Origin: a virus
Virus record (IMG/VR): IMGVR_UViG_3300035034_002090
Coordinates: 45,238-109,237 of that record
DNA length: 64,000 nucleotides
Reading direction: 5' to 3' (one strand)
In this document: one piece after another, positions 47,354-56,900 of the stretch
How the letters are laid out: every line of letters begins with the position of its first letter
Position numbering within the stretch: position 1 is the stretch's first letter
Translations under genes and position numbers: made by a program
Notes under the pieces: generated by a model
Databases searched by the model: none
The model's input: the letters and a program-made list of their open reading frames with translations, nothing else
Told to the model about the DNA's origin: nothing

Positions 47354-50014
47354 ATGGCAAAGTTCAGTTACCCCGGTGTATACCGTGAGGAAGTAAGGTC
47401 GCAACAACGAGTTGCACAAGCTGCATCCACAGCAAACCTTGCGGTAGTTTCGTTTTTTGAGAGAGGTCCAGTCAATGAGCCTGTCCTTGTGACAGATCTT
47501 GATGAAGCTTTTCGGGTATTCGGTGATTACACCAGCAAATCACTAGGACCGACTTCTCTTGCTTCTTATTACGCGAATGGCGGCCAGAACGCCTATGTTG
47601 TTCGTGTTGTTGGTGCGGGTGCTGCTGCCGCTAACGGCTCTTTTCAAAAGGATGAGCAACAGGTTGTAGGCACCTCAACAGGCGGTGGCGTAAAGGAGAC
47701 TATTTCCTCCACTCTATTAGAGACCCCGATCGCACCGGGATCTGTGACTGTAGAGTTTACTGATCCGACCGAGTATGACTCGGAGGTCATCGGCACGACT
47801 GATGGCACCGATTCATTTTCAGGAAGTGTCGCTAACGCTCCGGTTGCTCCGGGAGGCGTGTCGGTCACTGATAGCTCTGGCACCGAAAACTTTACCGACA
47901 ATGCTGACGGCACTCTTACGGGGGCTAACGGTGGATCCGGATTTGTAGATTACAGAACTGGTGCTATTGAATTGACATATGATTCATCTGCAATACCTGT
48001 TGCTGACGAGGATGTTCAGGTCACCTATACTGAATTTCCTAGTGCGTCAGGAACGGCATCGTTAGATGTAGTTGATCTGACTTACATTGGTCGACTCGAA
48101 AGCGCACTGGCACCATTCAATGAATGGCAAGATGCTAGTAGCGACACACATGCATTCATCGAGTTTACGTGGACCGATTTCACGGGGACTGACGCAAAGG
48201 CCACTGTTGCTTCAGATGGATCCATCTCTGGTGATGCTACGGGAGCTGTAGATCAGGCCACGGGTGACTTCGCGCTGAAAGTAGCCTCCGCATCTGCACC
48301 TCAGCAAGACACCAACATCTTGGTGAGCTATCACTACGCAGTGACAACGCACACCGCCACCGATGATGGTTTGGGAGGGTTCGACACAGGGACTGCTCTG
48401 GATGACAGTTCAGTTACCCCTGAAATCAACTATGAGACCGGGGAGATCTCGTTTGAGACGGCTGTTATTCAGTCTGCCAGTTCTTCAATCGTCGTATCTT
48501 ATGGCGCTCAGACGCACATCTTTTCTATGAAGGACCCGGGAGCCTTCGGTGATAATTTCGTTGTCACTCTTCAGGCTAACGAGAACTACCTAGATAGCGA
48601 TACTGGAGGCTACAGTCGCTTTGATCTATCTGTATCTGAGGTCGATCCGGACACAGGCTCTGTTTCTGGGCGCGGTAATTTCGAGGCACTCGTTCTAGAT
48701 GACACGTCAGATGCCGATCATGTGGCTCAGGTTATTAATGACCCATTTACGGGATCTGATCTCGTCGAAGTTTCGCCGTCCTTTTCTGGCACTGTCCCTG
48801 AAACGCTAAAGGGTATTTCTGTAAGCGCGCTTAAGATTGGCGAGTTTGCAGGTGTTTCACCTAGTGAGGTTAGCTTGAAGCTTCCTCGTTACGGTGGACG
48901 AGACATCATAGAGGGAACCCTAGAGATTACCTACGGTGATTACACCATCACCGATGATGCTCAGGGAGGTCTTGAGGGAGATGTAGCGCTTTCTAGCTCA
49001 GCCTCGATTGATTACGAGACTGGACTTCTCACCTTCACCCCATCTGAAAATGGCTCTTTGGCCTTGGCTATCACGGCCTCCTACAGAGTCACGTCTTCAG
49101 CAACGGCGGTAGAGCTTTCCCTTGCAGGCGGAAACGATGGCGCTGCTATCACACGCGAAGCCGTTACCGATGTGGGACTGTCTGCCAGCGACGAGGGAAT
49201 TTACGCACTGGATGCTGTTGATGAGCTTCTCATCATGGCTCTTCCTGATTTTGCCGGAGACGCTCAGGCGGAACGAGCTGCCATCGCTTACGCCGAAGAG
49301 CGTGATGATTCGATGGTGATTGTTTCACCTCCAAGGGGCTCGTCTGTAAAGCAGGCTATCAACTACAGGCGCACGGTACTGGCCTCGCAGTCAGATCGTG
49401 CCGCCATGTACTACCCGCACATTCAGATCGAAGATCCCGTGACGCGAAAGACCATGGCAGTTCCGCCTCACGGTCACGTTGCTGGAATCTGGGCCAAGAC
49501 TGACGCAAACCGAAATGTTGGTAAGGCTCCGGCCGGAACCACTGATGGGGCGCTCAATTTCCTCTTGGGCTTTGAGAAGAACCTCAAAGAAGAAGAGGTT
49601 GGTCAGCTCACCCAAGGTTACGTCAACGCCCTATGGCAGCCACCAAGAGCACCACGCGCTGTCTGGGGCGCTCGTACGCTGCAAGTGGGCGGTGAGTTCC
49701 GATACATCAACAAACGCCGCACGGTCGACTTCACGTCGGTCACAGTCGCCAGAAGCATGTGGTGGACGGTGTTCGAGAATAACGGTCCTCAGCTATGGGT
49801 CCGAATCAACGGACAAGTTCGAGGAATTCTTCGTCGATTCTTCGCAGAGGGCCTCTACAAGGGCACCACCGAAGAGGAAGCGTTCTTCGTGACGGTCGAC
49901 GGTAGCAATAACACGCAAGATGTTGTCGAGGCAGGTCAGCTCATTGTTGACTATGGCGTTTCAACAAACACGCCTGCTGAATTCATCCGCTTGCGTCACA
50001 GGCAGATCCTGTAA
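47354..50014 (+). CDS. Tail sheath protein
   Basis: The first residues YPGVYREEV and YYANGGQNAYVVRVVG match the N-terminal domain of contractile sheaths. The C-terminal domain has VPPHGHVAGIWAKTDANRNVGKAP broken by LQVGGEFRYINKRRTVDF and MWWTVFENNGPQLW, which is the conserved core of sheath proteins. Between them (about residues 140-590) lie about four copies of a beta module with DYxTG and VSY motifs that enlarge the protein to 886 aa, against 659 in T4 gp18. Hundreds of copies form the outer tube that contracts at infection. It is preceded by the conserved 13-bp element. Confidence 0.92.
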   Translation: MAKFSYPGVYREEVRSQQRVAQAASTANLAVVSFFERGPVNEPVLVTDLDEAFRVFGDYTSKSLGPTSLASYYANGGQNAYVVRVVGAGAAAANGSFQKDEQQVVGTSTGGGVKETISSTLLETPIAPGSVTVEFTDPTEYDSEVIGTTDGTDSFSGSVANAPVAPGGVSVTDSSGTENFTDNADGTLTGANGGSGFVDYRTGAIELTYDSSAIPVADEDVQVTYTEFPSASGTASLDVVDLTYIGRLESALAPFNEWQDASSDTHAFIEFTWTDFTGTDAKATVASDGSISGDATGAVDQATGDFALKVASASAPQQDTNILVSYHYAVTTHTATDDGLGGFDTGTALDDSSVTPEINYETGEISFETAVIQSASSSIVVSYGAQTHIFSMKDPGAFGDNFVVTLQANENYLDSDTGGYSRFDLSVSEVDPDTGSVSGRGNFEALVLDDTSDADHVAQVINDPFTGSDLVEVSPSFSGTVPETLKGISVSALKIGEFAGVSPSEVSLKLPRYGGRDIIEGTLEITYGDYTITDDAQGGLEGDVALSSSASIDYETGLLTFTPSENGSLALAITASYRVTSSATAVELSLAGGNDGAAITREAVTDVGLSASDEGIYALDAVDELLIMALPDFAGDAQAERAAIAYAEERDDSMVIVSPPRGSSVKQAINYRRTVLASQSDRAAMYYPHIQIEDPVTRKTMAVPPHGHVAGIWAKTDANRNVGKAPAGTTDGALNFLLGFEKNLKEEEVGQLTQGYVNALWQPPRAPRAVWGARTLQVGGEFRYINKRRTVDFTSVTVARSMWWTVFENNGPQLWVRINGQVRGILRRFFAEGLYKGTTEEEAFFVTVDGSNNTQDVVEAGQLIVDYGVSTNTPAEFIRLRHRQIL

Positions 50015-50025
50015 GGAGCTTATTG

Positions 50026-50667
50026 ATGCCTCGCTTGCTTGAAATGATTGATCGAGCCCTCCTTGGGTTCGGCAGAGGACGGTCGACTGATGTCCGTCAA
50101 ACTGCCGGACCCGGGGGAAGCTTGGAGTCTTCGTCAGAAGAGAGAGTCGATGGCTGGCTCGTCAGCTTCCCCGGTCAGAGCTACGGCGATGGAGGTCCCG
50201 CCGAGATGGGAGGGCCTGTGCCCGTTGCTCTGGTCGGACATGAGGATATGGATGATGCGGCCTTCAGGGACTTTGTCTCTACGCTTTATCAGTCAACTCA
50301 TCGCCGACAGGTTTCCGAGCCAGCAGGATTTCAGGCCCCATCATCTCAAGGGGATAGTGGTCACACCATGATTGATCTCAGGCGGGTAACTCAAGCGGGC
50401 GATCTTTCGCCAGTTGCTAAACGCAGATGTCCTGAGTTGTGCAAGCACGCCACATCTATGGTGAGCGTTCTGGATAGGGTGGCACCGTTTCCTATGGCAA
50501 CAGGAATCCTCGACGACTACCGGCGCTCTAAGGACTCTTTTCGCATGTCTGAAGTGATGTCTTACATGGCTGATCTTCTTAGTAAAATGCGGGAACCGGC
50601 AAGCCGACAATCTACTATTGGCGACACCATCGGTCACGTACCGGATACGAATCACTACAGACTGTAA
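50026..50667 (+). CDS. Unrecognised 213-aa protein between sheath and tube
   Basis: The ATG at 50026 has AAGGAG at 7 nt; the TTG just upstream is too near. The protein has Gly/Ser-rich segments in the first half and a helical second half (SEVMSYMADLLSKMREPA). No family is recognised. Its place between sheath and tube genes suggests a tail assembly role. Confidence 0.6.
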   Translation: MPRLLEMIDRALLGFGRGRSTDVRQTAGPGGSLESSSEERVDGWLVSFPGQSYGDGGPAEMGGPVPVALVGHEDMDDAAFRDFVSTLYQSTHRRQVSEPAGFQAPSSQGDSGHTMIDLRRVTQAGDLSPVAKRRCPELCKHATSMVSVLDRVAPFPMATGILDDYRRSKDSFRMSEVMSYMADLLSKMREPASRQSTIGDTIGHVPDTNHYRL

Positions 50668-50712
50668 GTTGGGTGGCTCTCAATAGGAGCCCAAACAGAC
50701 GGAGCACCTAAA

Positions 50713-51237
50713 ATGGCACGAGCGAGCACAGCAGATTTTCTTCAAAACTTCAGGTTCCACGCTAAGGTCAACATCGAAGATGGTGTTGATGCAGATGCGT
50801 TGGGCTTTTCCGCCGAAGGCAAGTACCAGACTGAAGCAGGCTTCAACTCAGTGAGCACCCCTGAGTACAGCATTGAGTCGACTGAGTACCGAGACGGCAT
50901 TACCACATACACCATGAAGCAGCCCGGGTTCCCAACGGTCAACGAGCTGACATTCTCGCGTGGAGTAGTCCTAAAAGACACGACCTTTCTAGATTGGGCG
51001 CTGAGGGTCTGGGACAATCAGGCATACCGAGCTGACATCGACATCTACCACTATGGCAAGCAGGCCGTAGAGTCCAAGAGTGGAGGTTTTGATGCCAGTA
51101 AGGGGCGCATCATCAAAGCGTACAACGCTTATCCAATTCGCGTGAAACCGGCTGCTGATCTGGATGCAACTGGCACCGATATTGCGCTACAGGAAATGGA
51201 CGTGGCCTTCGAGTATTTCGAGATCATCAAGCCTTAA
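50713..51237 (+). CDS. Tail tube protein 1
   Basis: The N-terminus MARASTADFLQNFRFHAKVN and the motifs EYRDG, KQPGFPTVNELTFSRGVV and DWALRVWDNQ match the T4 gp19/tail region family (an FRF-x-V start, a Y-R-[ED]-G motif, a P-G-x-P-x-x-x-x-L-T-x-x-R-G strand, then a W). The protein stacks in hexameric rings to form the inner tail tube. At 174 aa it is close to gp19 (163). GGAGCAC precedes the ATG. An intrinsic terminator follows before its paralogue. Confidence 0.85.
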   Translation: MARASTADFLQNFRFHAKVNIEDGVDADALGFSAEGKYQTEAGFNSVSTPEYSIESTEYRDGITTYTMKQPGFPTVNELTFSRGVVLKDTTFLDWALRVWDNQAYRADIDIYHYGKQAVESKSGGFDASKGRIIKAYNAYPIRVKPAADLDATGTDIALQEMDVAFEYFEIIKP

Positions 51238-51248
51238 TGTCCTGAATT

Positions 51249-51270
51249 GGGGGCTTCGGCCCCCTTTTTT
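51249..51270 (+). terminator. Intrinsic terminator between the two tube genes
   Basis: GGGGGC pairs with GCCCCC around a TTCG tetraloop, followed by TTTTTT. It lies 11 nt after the first tube stop. TTCG-capped GC stems are very stable. It would lower expression of the second tube gene relative to the first. Confidence 0.92.
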
Positions 51271-51288
51271 GATACCAAGGAGGGTTGT

Positions 51289-52008
51289 ATGGCTAGGGGC
51301 CGTGCTTCCGATCTTTTTCAGAACTACAGATTTCATCTAGTTGACATGCCCTCGGCTGTCGACACGGGTGAGGCCAGCCCTTTTGCGCTCTCACCGCTAA
51401 TCGGCTTCAAGAGTATCACTGCACCGTCTGTTCAGGTTGAGACCTTTGAAATCAACGCTGGAAACCAACCGTTTCCTATGCATGTTCCCAAATCCGCCAA
51501 GACCGAGAACATTACTCTGAGTCGCGGGGTTCGTGTCGGCGATGATGAGTTTTTTCGGTGGATAAAGAAGGCAATTTATGGCCGAGGGACCTATCACAGG
51601 GACCTCTTGCTTCTACAGATTCATTCTCCTTACGCAAGTGAGGACGTGCATGTAAGACATGCTGAAGTAGCGGCCTATGGTGTCGGTGCTGCAACCATGT
51701 TTTCCAAGCCCTACGGTGGTGCTGTGGCAGCTGCTGCTACCGTTGGCGCGCTTGCTACAGCCGGGTTCTCGAACGCTGTCGTCGCCGCCCGTGCTTGGAT
51801 GCTTCATCACTGTATGCCTGTCAGTTACAAGTCCTCCAATGATTTTGACTCTGAGGATATTAGCTTTTCTGTTCAAGAGCTAGAGCTTGAGGTGGAGTAT
51901 TTCGAGGAAGTAAGCTTCGGTCCACCAAGTCTTAGTTCAGTTACCAACGCAGGTGTTAACGCCGTAAGCACCGCCGCATTTGCTGGCATATCGAGGGTCC
52001 GAGGATGA
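51289..52008 (+). CDS. Tail tube protein 2 (paralogue)
   Basis: The ATG at 51289 has AAGGAGG upstream. The start MARGRASDLFQNYRFHLVDM is clearly related to the preceding tube protein, as are VETFEINAGNQPFPM, HVPKSAKTENITLSRGVRVGD (broken) and EVEYFEEV near the end. It is 239 aa, longer because of an Ala/Val-rich insertion of about 40 residues (AAAATVGALATAGFSNAVV). It could be a minor tube, initiator ring or tail-tip tube. Its end overlaps the next gene by 4 nt. Confidence 0.8.
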   Translation: MARGRASDLFQNYRFHLVDMPSAVDTGEASPFALSPLIGFKSITAPSVQVETFEINAGNQPFPMHVPKSAKTENITLSRGVRVGDDEFFRWIKKAIYGRGTYHRDLLLLQIHSPYASEDVHVRHAEVAAYGVGAATMFSKPYGGAVAAAATVGALATAGFSNAVVAARAWMLHHCMPVSYKSSNDFDSEDISFSVQELELEVEYFEEVSFGPPSLSSVTNAGVNAVSTAAFAGISRVRG

Positions 52009-52229
52009 GCCGCTTTGACATTGACGAGTCCGCCACCACAACGTCCGCCACTACCACTTCTGGAAACGCAGGGGCGTATACAAAGCCTCTGGGTTACTCT
52101 TCGAAGTCTTTGCCCGTTCTAGTGGATGATTTCGGCAGACGTGCCCAAGAGGCCCTGTCTCACACTCAGACTGGAAGAAAAAATCAAAAAGAGCGTAGAA
52201 GAAAAACTAAATTGATGACCATGATATAA
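52005..52229 (+). CDS. Small 74-aa protein, unrecognised
   Basis: The ATG overlaps the tube paralogue stop (ATGA). The protein is Thr/Ser-rich at the N-terminus (ATTTSATTTSGNAG) and basic at the C-terminus (KNQKERRRKTKL). No motif is recognised. It is the last gene before a 200-nt gap with a hairpin and a promoter. Confidence 0.55.
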   Translation: MSRFDIDESATTTSATTTSGNAGAYTKPLGYSSKSLPVLVDDFGRRAQEALSHTQTGRKNQKERRRKTKLMTMI

Positions 52230-52261
52230 CCAAATATCATCAACAAAGCTGAAAGTTTTGG

Positions 52262-52284
52262 GTTCTTGTAAGTCCCTCAAGAAC
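52262..52284 (+). other. Perfect 7-bp inverted repeat upstream of the tail-assembly operon
   Basis: GTTCTTG at 52262-52268 pairs with CAAGAAC at 52278-52284 over a 9-nt loop. No T-run follows, so it is not a standard terminator. It may be an operator half-site pair or an RNA hairpin. It lies 35 nt before the promoter of the next operon. Confidence 0.4.
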
Positions 52285-52319
52285 ATCATGGATCCCATCC
52301 CGTTTATATCCTATCTCGG

Positions 52320-52348
52320 TTGACATTTCCGACCATCATAAGGATACT
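52320..52348 (+). promoter_or_regulatory. Sigma70-like promoter of the tail assembly/baseplate operon
   Basis: TTGACA at 52320-52325, a perfect consensus -35, and GATACT at 52343-52348 (4/6) are 17 nt apart. The site lies in the 200-nt gap before the gp26-like gene. The leader would be about 75 nt. If used by host polymerase it would make the baseplate operon independent of the phage late factor. Confidence 0.6.
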
Positions 52349-52429
52349 TGTTCGCGTCCACTTCCCTTTGATTTGTCAAGGGGATAATAGCTAGTGCAAT
52401 CGTGTGCAAGGCCCCGCTAAGGAGATATG

Positions 52430-53488
52430 ATGACTGATGATATTAAAAGCATCCCAGATGATGGTGAAAAGCCGGAAAAGCTCAGTGATGAGCAGGTTCA
52501 GAATCTGCTGAATAAAGGGATGAAGGAAAATGCCGATGGTCCCGAGGCGGACAAGTACACGCAGTTGGGTACTATTCTTGATGATGCAGATTTCGAAGGG
52601 AAGAGCATCTATGCAACCGTTCCTTTGCTGGGTGGTGGAGTCTTTGATGATAAGGGGCATCACGATGCAGCAATTATCAGAGAAATGACCGGACGCTCCG
52701 ACATGCTTCTGATGGACCTTAACGGGTTCGATACGAATGGTTTGAAGCAGATCGTTTTGGATTGTGTCGAATCTGTGGGGTCTTACACCGACAAGTCAGA
52801 CATTCAGAATTTAATTCTGGGGGACATGCTTATCGGGGATTACCTGTACCTCGTTATGCGCATCAGGCAACTGTCTGTAGGGGACGACTACCGGTTCAAG
52901 GATCAGTGCGGCAAATGCACCCACATTGATACCTACAACGTACTCATGTCCGAATTGGATTATGAGAACCCGATACCGCCGCTCGAAGAAAACCGACATC
53001 AGATCACCGAGCTAAGCAAGGGGCCGATGAATTGGGAGATTCACTGGCACTTCATGACGGAAGGTGACAGCAAATACCTAGATACCGTCATGAGCTGGAT
53101 GGACGACAAAGAGGGCGGAAGCAAGGCCAAGCAGAAGAAATCTTCAGATGAAGAGACTCCCAAAAAGGGACCTTCGGTGGATCTGCTTTCAGCCCAAATG
53201 ATTCCTCGCATTGATAAGATCGTCGAGCCAGATGGCGAAGAGGTTTTCTTCGGTCGCTCAAGCAAACGAACTGCTGATGGAAAATTGACCATGCAGCAGG
53301 GTGTTCAATATTTCCGCGATCTTCCTCTATGGATCCGCACCAAGTTTACATCAAAGGTCAATTATCTGGAGCCGGGTATTGATACTGAGGTGGTCTGGAA
53401 TTGCGCCAATTGCGGAAGCCAGAACAACAAGATTGTTTACCCGATGAGCCCTGATTTTTTTATCCAATTGGACACCCCGATCGATTAA
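52430..53488 (+). CDS. Tail assembly chaperone/T4 gp26-like baseplate protein, predicted frameshift parent
   Basis: The ATG at 52430 has AAGGAG five nt upstream; the ATG at 52427 is too close. The core (AAIIREMTGRSDMLLMDLNG and LILGDMLIGDYLYLVMRIRQ) matches the T4 baseplate gp26-like family. CGKCTH and CANCGSQ form a four-cysteine zinc site. The gene lies two genes before the tape measure, the location of tail assembly chaperones. At the end, the run of seven T at 53455-53461 permits a -1 slip that would replace the last nine residues with a 64-residue extension, giving a 408-aa form. Confidence 0.72.
   Translation: MTDDIKSIPDDGEKPEKLSDEQVQNLLNKGMKENADGPEADKYTQLGTILDDADFEGKSIYATVPLLGGGVFDDKGHHDAAIIREMTGRSDMLLMDLNGFDTNGLKQIVLDCVESVGSYTDKSDIQNLILGDMLIGDYLYLVMRIRQLSVGDDYRFKDQCGKCTHIDTYNVLMSELDYENPIPPLEENRHQITELSKGPMNWEIHWHFMTEGDSKYLDTVMSWMDDKEGGSKAKQKKSSDEETPKKGPSVDLLSAQMIPRIDKIVEPDGEEVFFGRSSKRTADGKLTMQQGVQYFRDLPLWIRTKFTSKVNYLEPGIDTEVVWNCANCGSQNNKIVYPMSPDFFIQLDTPID
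53455..53461 (+). other. Predicted -1 ribosomal frameshift site (T-TTT-TTT)
   Basis: In the reading frame of the gp26-like gene the sequence is GAT TTT TTT ATC, so a canonical T-TTT-TTT heptamer is in phase. A -1 slip joins the upstream protein to the downstream frame that ends at 53655. A stop in the -1 frame lies directly before the heptamer, so the window for the shift is narrow and well defined. Such shifts upstream of the tape measure are a conserved trait of many long-tailed phages. Confidence 0.6.
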
Positions 53489-53655
53489 GGAATCTCTTAG
53501 AGACGGTGTCCTATCTAACGATCGAGGGCGGAATGTCGGCAGAAGAGGTTTTTCGCCTGCCATCCTCGCTTCGTGATGTGCTTGTAGAGTCACTGAATGA
53601 CAAGCTCAAGCGGGATTACGATTACAAAGTTGCAATGTTGAAGCGAGGGTTTTGA
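53461..53655 (+). CDS. Frameshift extension / small tail assembly protein
   Basis: The 64-codon frame can be read only by a -1 slip at 53455-53461, or partly from the GTG at 53506 (49 aa, MSYLTIEGGMSAEEVFRLPS). The section LTIEGGMSAEEVF, RLPSSLRDVLVESLNDKLKR matches small proteins found after gp26-like genes in myophages, with an aromatic-GG-x-S start, a LP-x-x-LR core and a helical end. It should act with the parent protein during tail tube assembly. It is absent from longer ORF lists because of its short length and non-ATG start. Confidence 0.6.
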   Translation, partial: YPIGHPDRLRNLLETVSYLTIEGGMSAEEVFRLPSSLRDVLVESLNDKLKRDYDYKVAMLKRGF

Positions 53656-53658
53656 TCT

Positions 53659-53991
53659 ATGATGGATTGGGAGTCGAAATTAGCCCATCTTGCTGGCCTG
53701 CCTCATCCGATAGTGTACCTGCATAACGTCAGGGCTCAGCCACTAGGAGATGGGAACTTGCGCCTGCTTATCGTTGACCATCCTTACCATGCTGCCTGTT
53801 GGGACGTCCTTGAGGAACACGGCATAGGTCGTGAAGTTGTTTTGATCCTCGATGGCGATGAATACTTGTACCAAGCTGAGATTGGAGACGATGAGGCTGT
53901 ATACCTTATCCCTAATCAAGGTGAGAACGAGAAACTACCCGACAACGATCGCTTTCTAAGGAAAGCTTTCAATCTTCGGCTTCGATGGTGA
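53659..53991 (+). CDS. Unrecognised 110-aa protein before the tape measure
   Basis: The protein is a compact alpha/beta sequence (LAHLAGLPHPIVYLHNVRAQ, LLIVDHPYHAACWDVLEEHG, VVLILDGDEYLYQ). No family is recognised. GAGGG lies about 10 nt upstream. Its place between the chaperone and the tape measure suggests tail assembly, but the sequence gives no direct proof. Confidence 0.6.
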   Translation: MMDWESKLAHLAGLPHPIVYLHNVRAQPLGDGNLRLLIVDHPYHAACWDVLEEHGIGREVVLILDGDEYLYQAEIGDDEAVYLIPNQGENEKLPDNDRFLRKAFNLRLRW

Positions 53992-53997
53992 ACACTG

Positions 53998-56900
53998 ATG
54001 GGAAAAAACCTAGCGAACCTTGGTATCGCTTGGTACTCGGACGATAAGAAAGTTCAGAATGACATCGGTTCTCTTCAGGGATCACTGGAGGGCATCAAGG
54101 ATACTCTGGGTGCTATCAAGCGCGTCAATGCGATTGGTGCCATTGTTGACGCCGTCAGTATGGACAAGCTTCGAGCTATCAAAGCCGGTGTTTCAGAACT
54201 TGCTTCTGGAAATCTTGAGGCTGCTGGCGCGGCTGGACCCCTTGATTCCATGTATGCTCAGGCAGCCAAATCTGCCTCCCAGCTGGCCGCTTCGTCATCC
54301 AAAGTTTCTGAAAACATGAAGGGCGTCAATAAGTCTGTCGGTCTCGCAAGATCGCTCAATATTGATGCCAATGCTGTTCAGAAGATCGCCGCAGAGTTCA
54401 CGAAGCTCGAAACCAACGCCACCAAGTATGGTTTCGAGAGTATGAAGGACTTCGTGAAGATGACGCAGGTGGCCGAGGTGGAGGGGGAGAACCTTGTTAG
54501 AACCCTGAAGGGCCTTGAGACTGGCTTTAACTTCTCAGGCAAGGGCGCGGGTAAGCTGCTTGATGAAGTGACCTATATCGGCCGGGAGTTCGGTTTCGGC
54601 ACCGATGCTGTAAAGCAGTTCGAAACAGTCACAGGCTCGCTGAACGAGCACTTGCGATACATGGGAGAGGATGCTGGCCCGGAGGAATTCTCTGAGATGA
54701 CGCGCCAGATCTACCTCTTGGCCGGAGGTATGGTTAAGCTCGGAAAGGATCCAGCTGACGCCATGAGTGAGGCAACGGAAACGTTCACGAAACTCGCTGG
54801 AGCTAAGGGGGAGATGAGGGCCATGTTCACAGGAAAGGGTGGACTCCCTGACCTGCTTCAGCAGGGCGCTATCTCTATCGGTGATTTTGGAAAAATGCAG
54901 GACATGATGAACGAGAAGCCTCTCGATTTCATCATGAGCATGGGCGAGCACTTTGACAAGCTCGGCTCAAAGCAGCAGGAGTTCTTGCGTCAGAATGTCT
55001 TGAAAGACATGGGCGCGGACACCGACTGGTTTATTCAGGGAAACTGGAAGCAAGTCGCCCCCGCTATTGATAAAGTAAAAAATAGCATGGACAAGGCTAG
55101 CGGGTCGGCCCAGAAGATGGGCAAGCATTTCCGCACGGGGAGAACGTATACCGAAAGACTCAACATGGTGACTGAGGACTATCAGCAGTCGATTTCCGAC
55201 CTGACCAAAAACGCCCTTGGAAACACCTTCATTAAGCGCCAGCGAAACTTCTACATGGGTATGCTGGCACCGGCCTTTGAAAGCATGACGGAGGGCACGT
55301 TTAAGGTTGCAGAAGGTGTAGGGTTTATCAATAAGCAGCTCGACAAGACCGGCACTAACGCCAGTATCACCAAAGAGCAACTAGGGGGTATTCAGGAGGT
55401 TCTAGCGAAAGGCTTCTTGGGCTTTAGGGCTTCGGGGTTTGAGGGACTCATGGTTGCGGCCATGGATGCTGAGCCTGCAATCAAGGCCATATCTAAGTAC
55501 GCCAAAGTCACGACTGATACAGTAAAGGAAGCTAATGAGGATGGCTATGTTGCTCAGTTCACACTCCTTTGGAAGGCGGCCAAGGGATACCTAGGCTCGC
55601 TTAAGCCAATGCTGGAGGATGTGAAAGGAAAGATGAAGGAGATGTGGGATGACTTCAGGACAGCCCACCCCACGGTTTATGCCATCCAGTCATTTTTCTC
55701 TGACATGCATTCGAAGGCCGTAAAGCTGAAGGGCGTTGTGGAGGACCTCTTTGGTAAAGCCTTTGGGATAGACCCTCAAAAGAAAAAGGACCTCAAAGCA
55801 TCGCTAGATGGTATGAGAGGCGGCACCATTGGCGGCGCTAATTTCATGAACCCAATGGGGTCTCCCCTTAGCACTGGCACCCTCATGGACGATATGGCCA
55901 TGAAGGACCAAGAGAGTCTTATGGGTGCCATGATTGAGTCTGAGGACTTTAAGTCCAAAGAGGCGCACAAGAAGCTTGGTGTGGGCATAGCCACAATGAT
56001 GGCCGGTCTACCGCTCTCTAAATTTATTGCAGGCGCTATTCCCGGCGGAGGAATCTTGATGGCCCTGCTGGGTGTGGGCGCAGCAGCAGTTCACATCGAT
56101 CAGAATATGGAAGGGGGCATTGAGGCGTTCATTGATAAGGTCGCTGCAAAGATAGGCCCGCTCATCGATAAGGCATCGCCCCACCTCAAGAAGGCCGCTG
56201 ACGCGCTAGGAAAGCTGTTTTCGAAGCTGGCATCCATGATTGATTGGAATAAGGTCGGGGAGAAGCTCGCCTCCGGCGTAAGTAGCTTTGTGTCAGCACT
56301 TGGCTCAGCCATCAGCTATGCATTCAGTGACTCAAAGGGTCAAAAGGAGCTAGAAGGTGCTGCGAAAAACGGAGGCATGACGGCTTCTCTGGCGGTCGCT
56401 ATGGGTAAAGCCTTTGAGGGTCTGGGAGGGGCGCTAAAAGGAATGGGTAAAGGTATCCTGACAAGCCTGTGGCAAGGTGTAGTGGGTAAGCCTGAAGAAG
56501 ATAAGGAAGCCACCGAGGTTATATCTGATGCCGGTAAGACCGTAGCGGGCATGTTTGTTGCCGGTATCCTAACGGGTATCGCGGCAACCTTTACTCGCTC
56601 GAAGATCCTAGGCGTCATAGGAAGAGTTCTCAGAGCGCCAATATCTATCCCCTTCAAGTTCGTAGCGGGAACCACCAAAGCTGCCACTAAAGGGTACTTG
56701 ACTGCCAAGGGGATGGCGAAGGCTGGGGAATTAGCTCAGAAATTTGGGTTTGCCGATGATGTGGCTGCTGCTGAGGCTAGAGTTGCTGCCGCGTCTACCT
56801 CTAAAGAAGCTAGGGCTGCTAAGTTCGGTCTGGGTAAGGCTAAAGCTGGCGCTAAGCTCAGGGGTGCTGGCACGAAGGTTATCGGCGGCGTAGATAAGGC

